Source: Kosakonia sp. SMBL-WEM22
GTDB lineage: Bacteria; Pseudomonadota; Gammaproteobacteria; Enterobacterales; Enterobacteriaceae
DNA: 64,000 nucleotides
Reading direction: 5' to 3'
Assembly (NCBI RefSeq): GCF_014490785.1
Contig: NZ_CP051488.1
Location: 620,001-684,000 of the forward strand
The notes beneath the pieces are model-generated. The model made no database searches and was not told the origin of the DNA. It was given only the letters and a program-made list of their open reading frames with translations. The position numbers were made by a program, and so were the translations under genes. Of this stretch, positions 63,481 to 64,000 are shown in pieces; the first letter of the stretch is position 1; each line of letters begins with the position of its first letter.

Positions 63481-64000
63481 CAATTAAGCTCCATCTTTCT
63501 CAGCTGTTCGGCAACCTGCTCTGCGCCGTAGATGGTGCGAATGGTGGGGTTCATCGCCTGGCCATCCATCACCACGATATGGCCTTTTTTCACCGCCTCA
63601 AGCTGGCTGACGGCAGGATCGCTCTTCAGGAACTTGATTTTTTCCTGCGCGTTATCGAGCGCCCAGCGGTTGCGGTCGAGGCTGGAGACGACGATCACAT
63701 CCGGGTTGGCGGCAATGATGCTCTCCCAGCCAACGGTCGGCCACTCGGTTTCGGTGGTAATCGCGTTATGGCCGCCCAGCACATTGGCGATAAAGCCGGA
63801 GGCGCTATTTTTGCCGCCGACGTAGGCGTCAGCAGAAGGGGATGAACTGGAGAACCAGAAGACAAACGAGAGATCTTTTTTGTTTTTACCAAACTCTTTA
63901 CGCAGATCGGCTTCGCGCTTTTTAAAGTCAGCAACCAGCGCCTGGCCGCGATCTTCAACATTAAAGATCTTCGCCAAATCCTCGATCTCCTGGTAGAGAT
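63480..64000 (-). CDS. Periplasmic binding protein of the ABC importer (partial)
   Basis: The C-terminal 172 codons of a FecB/BtuF-like (class III) binding protein; the N-terminus and signal peptide lie beyond the right edge. Visible are DLAKIFNVEDRGQALVADFK (the long linking helix), the strand FVFWFSSSSPSADAYVGGKN, ANPDVIVVSSLDRN and the C-terminal helix AEQVAEQLRKM. The in-frame TTG at 63977 is internal. It precedes permease and ATPase in one coupled operon. The substrate cannot be read from this part; iron-siderophore is likely from the family. Confidence 0.9.
   Translation of the reverse strand, partial: LYQEIEDLAKIFNVEDRGQALVADFKKREADLRKEFGKNKKDLSFVFWFSSSSPSADAYVGGKNSASGFIANVLGGHNAITTETEWPTVGWESIIAANPDVIVVSSLDRNRWALDNAQEKIKFLKSDPAVSQLEAVKKGHIVVMDGQAMNPTIRTIYGAEQVAEQLRKMELN

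Overview
The window is a stretch of chromosome from a gamma-proteobacterium of the Enterobacteriaceae, closest in layout to Enterobacter, Kosakonia or Klebsiella. The left arm keeps the Escherichia/Salmonella order pyrB-pyrL, tabA, argI, rraB, (miaE), yjgM, yjgN, valS, holC, pepA, lptF, lptG, ahr, leuX. It also carries miaE, which E. coli K-12 lacks, and a DhaK-DhaL type dihydroxyacetone kinase. REP/BIME sequences sit between the core genes. Genus is inference from layout and protein similarity remembered from the families; no search was run.

Region 1 (1-18250) is G+C-rich core: pyrimidine and arginine biosynthesis genes with their classical control sites (pyrL attenuator, tandem ARG boxes), RNase E regulator RraB, tRNA hydroxylase MiaE, valyl-tRNA synthetase, Pol III chi, PepA, the LPS exporter permeases LptF/LptG, DHA kinase, aldehyde reductase Ahr, a stand-alone phage-type lysozyme, and tRNA-Leu(CAA) leuX, a known integration hotspot.

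Region 2 (18250-33600) is a visibly A+T-richer defence island directly after leuX, with no integrase. It encodes DNA phosphorothioation. dndB-C-D-E on the minus strand makes the sulphur modification (dndA is absent, so a housekeeping desulfurase such as IscS is inferred). dptF-G-H on the plus strand makes the restriction module. The dpt operon continues with a multi-pass membrane protein and a second DGQHR-domain (DndB-like) protein that I cannot assign. The two operons converge on one hairpin. The dndB promoter carries two copies of TTTACGT-N8-ACGTAAA, which fits the palindrome reported for Salmonella DndB.

Region 3 (33585-40180) is a patchwork. It holds a divergent Nlp/Xre-type regulator pair with four copies of CTACG-N5-CGTAG between them and a dead IS3-family remnant with 39-bp perfect inverted ends. 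It also holds the cut-off tail of a WHH-nuclease toxin with its SUKH immunity gene, a lipoprotein, a SymE toxin, a FimB/FimE-type recombinase with an orphan fimbrial subunit and a decayed next gene, and two diverged paralogues of an unknown small membrane-anchored family.

Region 4 (40183-46000) holds a large membrane protein (DUF4153-like), a DUF1493 protein and an A+T-rich array of eight small membrane-anchored proteins of two alternating families (DUF3592-like), with a tandem duplication and a truncated member.

Region 5 (46150-64000) returns to core-like composition. It holds betT/betIBA for choline uptake and glycine betaine synthesis, two GNAT acetyltransferases, a 30-residue membrane peptide gene and a MipA/OmpV protein. 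A two-component system follows, placed just upstream of an RND efflux pair, then an MFS exporter and a siderophore-type ABC importer whose binding protein runs off the right edge.
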